From NCBI RefSeq assembly GCF_008369915.1, contig NZ_VSRN01000001.1, positions 806,001 to 870,000 on the forward strand: a DNA stretch of 64,000 bases, in the 5' to 3' direction. Under the pieces are notes generated by a model that saw only the letters and a program-made list of their open reading frames with translations, ran no database searches and was not told the origin of the DNA. Shown piece after piece: positions 62,618 to 64,000 of the stretch. Both the position numbers and the translations under genes were made by a program. This stretch comes from Dyadobacter sp. UC 10. Its GTDB lineage: Bacteria; Bacteroidota; Bacteroidia; Cytophagales; Spirosomataceae. Position 1 is the stretch's first letter; each line of letters starts with the position of its first letter.

Positions 62618-64000
62618 ATGATCTGTAAAAATAAAATTGCACTCTGGGCAGTCCTTTTTCTTTGGGCTGCCCTGGCATCAAATTTCGCCCGGGCGCAAAA
62701 ATCAAAGATTACAATGCCCGAGCGCGGCCTGTGCGCACACCGCGGTTGTATGGACACCCACCCCGAAAATACACTGCCGGCATTTGCTGAGGCTGTCAGG
62801 TTAGGCGCCCAGATGATCGAGTTCGACATTCAGCTTACCAAAGACAGTGCGTTGGTGATCATGCACGACGATGCCGTTGATCGCACTACGAACGGAAATG
62901 GCCAGGTTTCCGGGCTTACATATGCCCAGATCCGCGTTTTGGATGCCGGAGTTAAAAAGGCGGAGAAATTCAGAGGAACCCGGGTACCGACTTTTGAAGA
63001 AACGCTTGCCATGATGCCCGATAACGTGTGGCTCAACTGTCATTTGAAAGGCGATGAAGCTGTCGGGGCAAAAGCGGCGGCTATGCTGGAGAAGTCTGGC
63101 AGGTTGCATCAGGCTTTTCTGACCTGTTCGGAAAAAGCGGCCGAAGGTGCGAGAAATGCTGTTCCAGGCATTCTGATCTGCAACGGGGAGAATAGTTACC
63201 GGAGAAACACGCCCAAATATGTGCAGGCTACGATCGATAACCACGCAAATTTCATCCAGCTATTGCGTAACGAATCGGGCGAAAACAGGACTGCATTAAT
63301 AAAATCTTTGAAGGATAACCATATCAAAATCAATTACTTCTATGCAAAAACACCCGATGAACTGGGCGCATTGTTTGCAGGGGGTATTGATTTTGCATTG
63401 GTCAATAACATTGCAGATTTCCTGCCTGCGGCAAAAAAAGCCGGAATTGAGCCGGTTGTTCCCTCTTATGCAAATGCAAAGCAAGCTGGACGAAAAGCGG
63501 TCGTCCCTGAAACCGGAAAGGACAAAAATAAGACGCTAATCGTTTTTTTCGATGGTCTTCGCCCTGACTACATTACCCGGGAGCAAATGCCAAACCTTTA
63601 CGCTTTTGCGCAAAAAGCCTCGCGGGGAAATCACCATCACAGCGTATTTCCCACAGTAACGCGCGTGAACTCCTCATCGTATGCCACAGGTTCCTATCCC
63701 GGGACGCATGGCTTGCTTGGTAACACTATCTTTTTCCCGAAAGTAAGCCCTAACAAGGCGATCGGCACCACTTATATTGACCTGATCAAGGTACAGGAAT
63801 CAGAGTCCGGGCAGCTGCTCACTGCTACTTCACTCGGCGAAGCACTGGACGCTGCCGGCGAACAAATGATGATTTTCAGCTCAGGCACAACCGGGCAGGC
63901 ATATTTGCAAAATCACAAAATCGGCAAAGGCGCTATCATCAATCAGGAACTGATCCTGCCCGACTCTTTTAAAGCACAGGTTATATCCGACATCGGACCC
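62618..64000 (+). CDS. Glycerophosphodiesterase (GDPD) fused to a nucleotide-pyrophosphatase-type phosphodiesterase, 3' truncated
   Basis: At least 461 aa, running off the window without a stop. ATG 62618 is 25 bp after SusD. A signal peptide ends near ANFARAQ-like SNFARAQ. The GDPD domain (~35-300) shows AHRG, HPENT, FDIQLTKDSALVIMHDDAVD and TTNGNG, although the usual E-x-K strand is NCHLKG. From ~305 a second enzyme begins: LIVFFDGLRPDYI, then HHHSVFPTVTRVNSSSYATG and YPGTHGLLGN, the metal site and Thr nucleophile of PF01663 phosphodiesterases. A bifunctional enzyme for glycerophosphodiesters or nucleotides is likely; the rest of the second domain is outside the window. Confidence 0.87.
   Translation, partial: MICKNKIALWAVLFLWAALASNFARAQKSKITMPERGLCAHRGCMDTHPENTLPAFAEAVRLGAQMIEFDIQLTKDSALVIMHDDAVDRTTNGNGQVSGLTYAQIRVLDAGVKKAEKFRGTRVPTFEETLAMMPDNVWLNCHLKGDEAVGAKAAAMLEKSGRLHQAFLTCSEKAAEGARNAVPGILICNGENSYRRNTPKYVQATIDNHANFIQLLRNESGENRTALIKSLKDNHIKINYFYAKTPDELGALFAGGIDFALVNNIADFLPAAKKAGIEPVVPSYANAKQAGRKAVVPETGKDKNKTLIVFFDGLRPDYITREQMPNLYAFAQKASRGNHHHSVFPTVTRVNSSSYATGSYPGTHGLLGNTIFFPKVSPNKAIGTTYIDLIKVQESESGQLLTATSLGEALDAAGEQMMIFSSGTTGQAYLQNHKIGKGAIINQELILPDSFKAQVISDIGP

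Overview
The window looks like chromosomal DNA of a Bacteroidota bacterium, most likely Cytophagales and plausibly Dyadobacter-like; the genus is an inference. The basis is three SusC/SusD outer-membrane uptake pairs (two with ECF sigma/FecR pairs), type IX secretion C-terminal domains, candidate TAnnTTTG -7 promoter elements, and lipoprotein-rich gene content. I saw no rRNA, tRNA, CRISPR array, prophage or insertion sequence.

Layout. 3-1754: 3' part of a PA14/quinoprotein-type dehydrogenase. 1820-10133 (minus): a tight four-gene operon, in transcription order a GAF protein with a cryptic cyclase-like motif, an HD-PycTM fusion, an SdiA-regulated-type lipoprotein, and a metallophosphatase fused to an outer-membrane barrel. 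10340-19706 (minus): ECF sigma, FecR, SusC, SusD and an SGNH hydrolase. 19842-21214: a YegP-like protein and a low-complexity secreted protein. 21425-31294 (plus): ECF sigma, FecR, SusC, SusD, an M14 peptidase and a sugar dehydrogenase-cytochrome c. 31287-33177: a rifamycin ADP-ribosyltransferase with an extra TPR-like N-terminus (minus), and an alpha/beta hydrolase lipoprotein. 33286-38017: two tandem T9SS-exported DUF285 repeat proteins with evidence of recent gene conversion.

38198-51318 is an accessory-looking block organised around sigma-54. It holds two paralogous GAF-AAA-Fis enhancer-binding proteins, each preceded in the same orientation by a member of an unrecognised, divergent ribokinase-like family. 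Sigma-54-like -24/-12 elements lie in front of a YciI protein, an SDR/56-aa/pirin/74-aa operon, one of the unknown genes, and (with a long leader) an esterase operon. A bestrophin-type channel is also present. 51488-56821 holds DUF488, SMUG2-like glycosylase, GNAT, MocR regulator, divergent azoreductase and AhpD-like genes, and a DHFR-like reductase. 57072-64000: a DUF4142 lipoprotein and a third SusC/SusD pair leading into a GDPD/phosphodiesterase fusion that runs off the end, which points to uptake and hydrolysis of phosphodiesters.

The most interesting candidates are the duplicated unknown/EBP module with its sigma-54 sites, the GAF/HD-PycTM operon (related to Pycsar effectors but with no recognisable stand-alone cyclase), and the TPR-Arr fusion.
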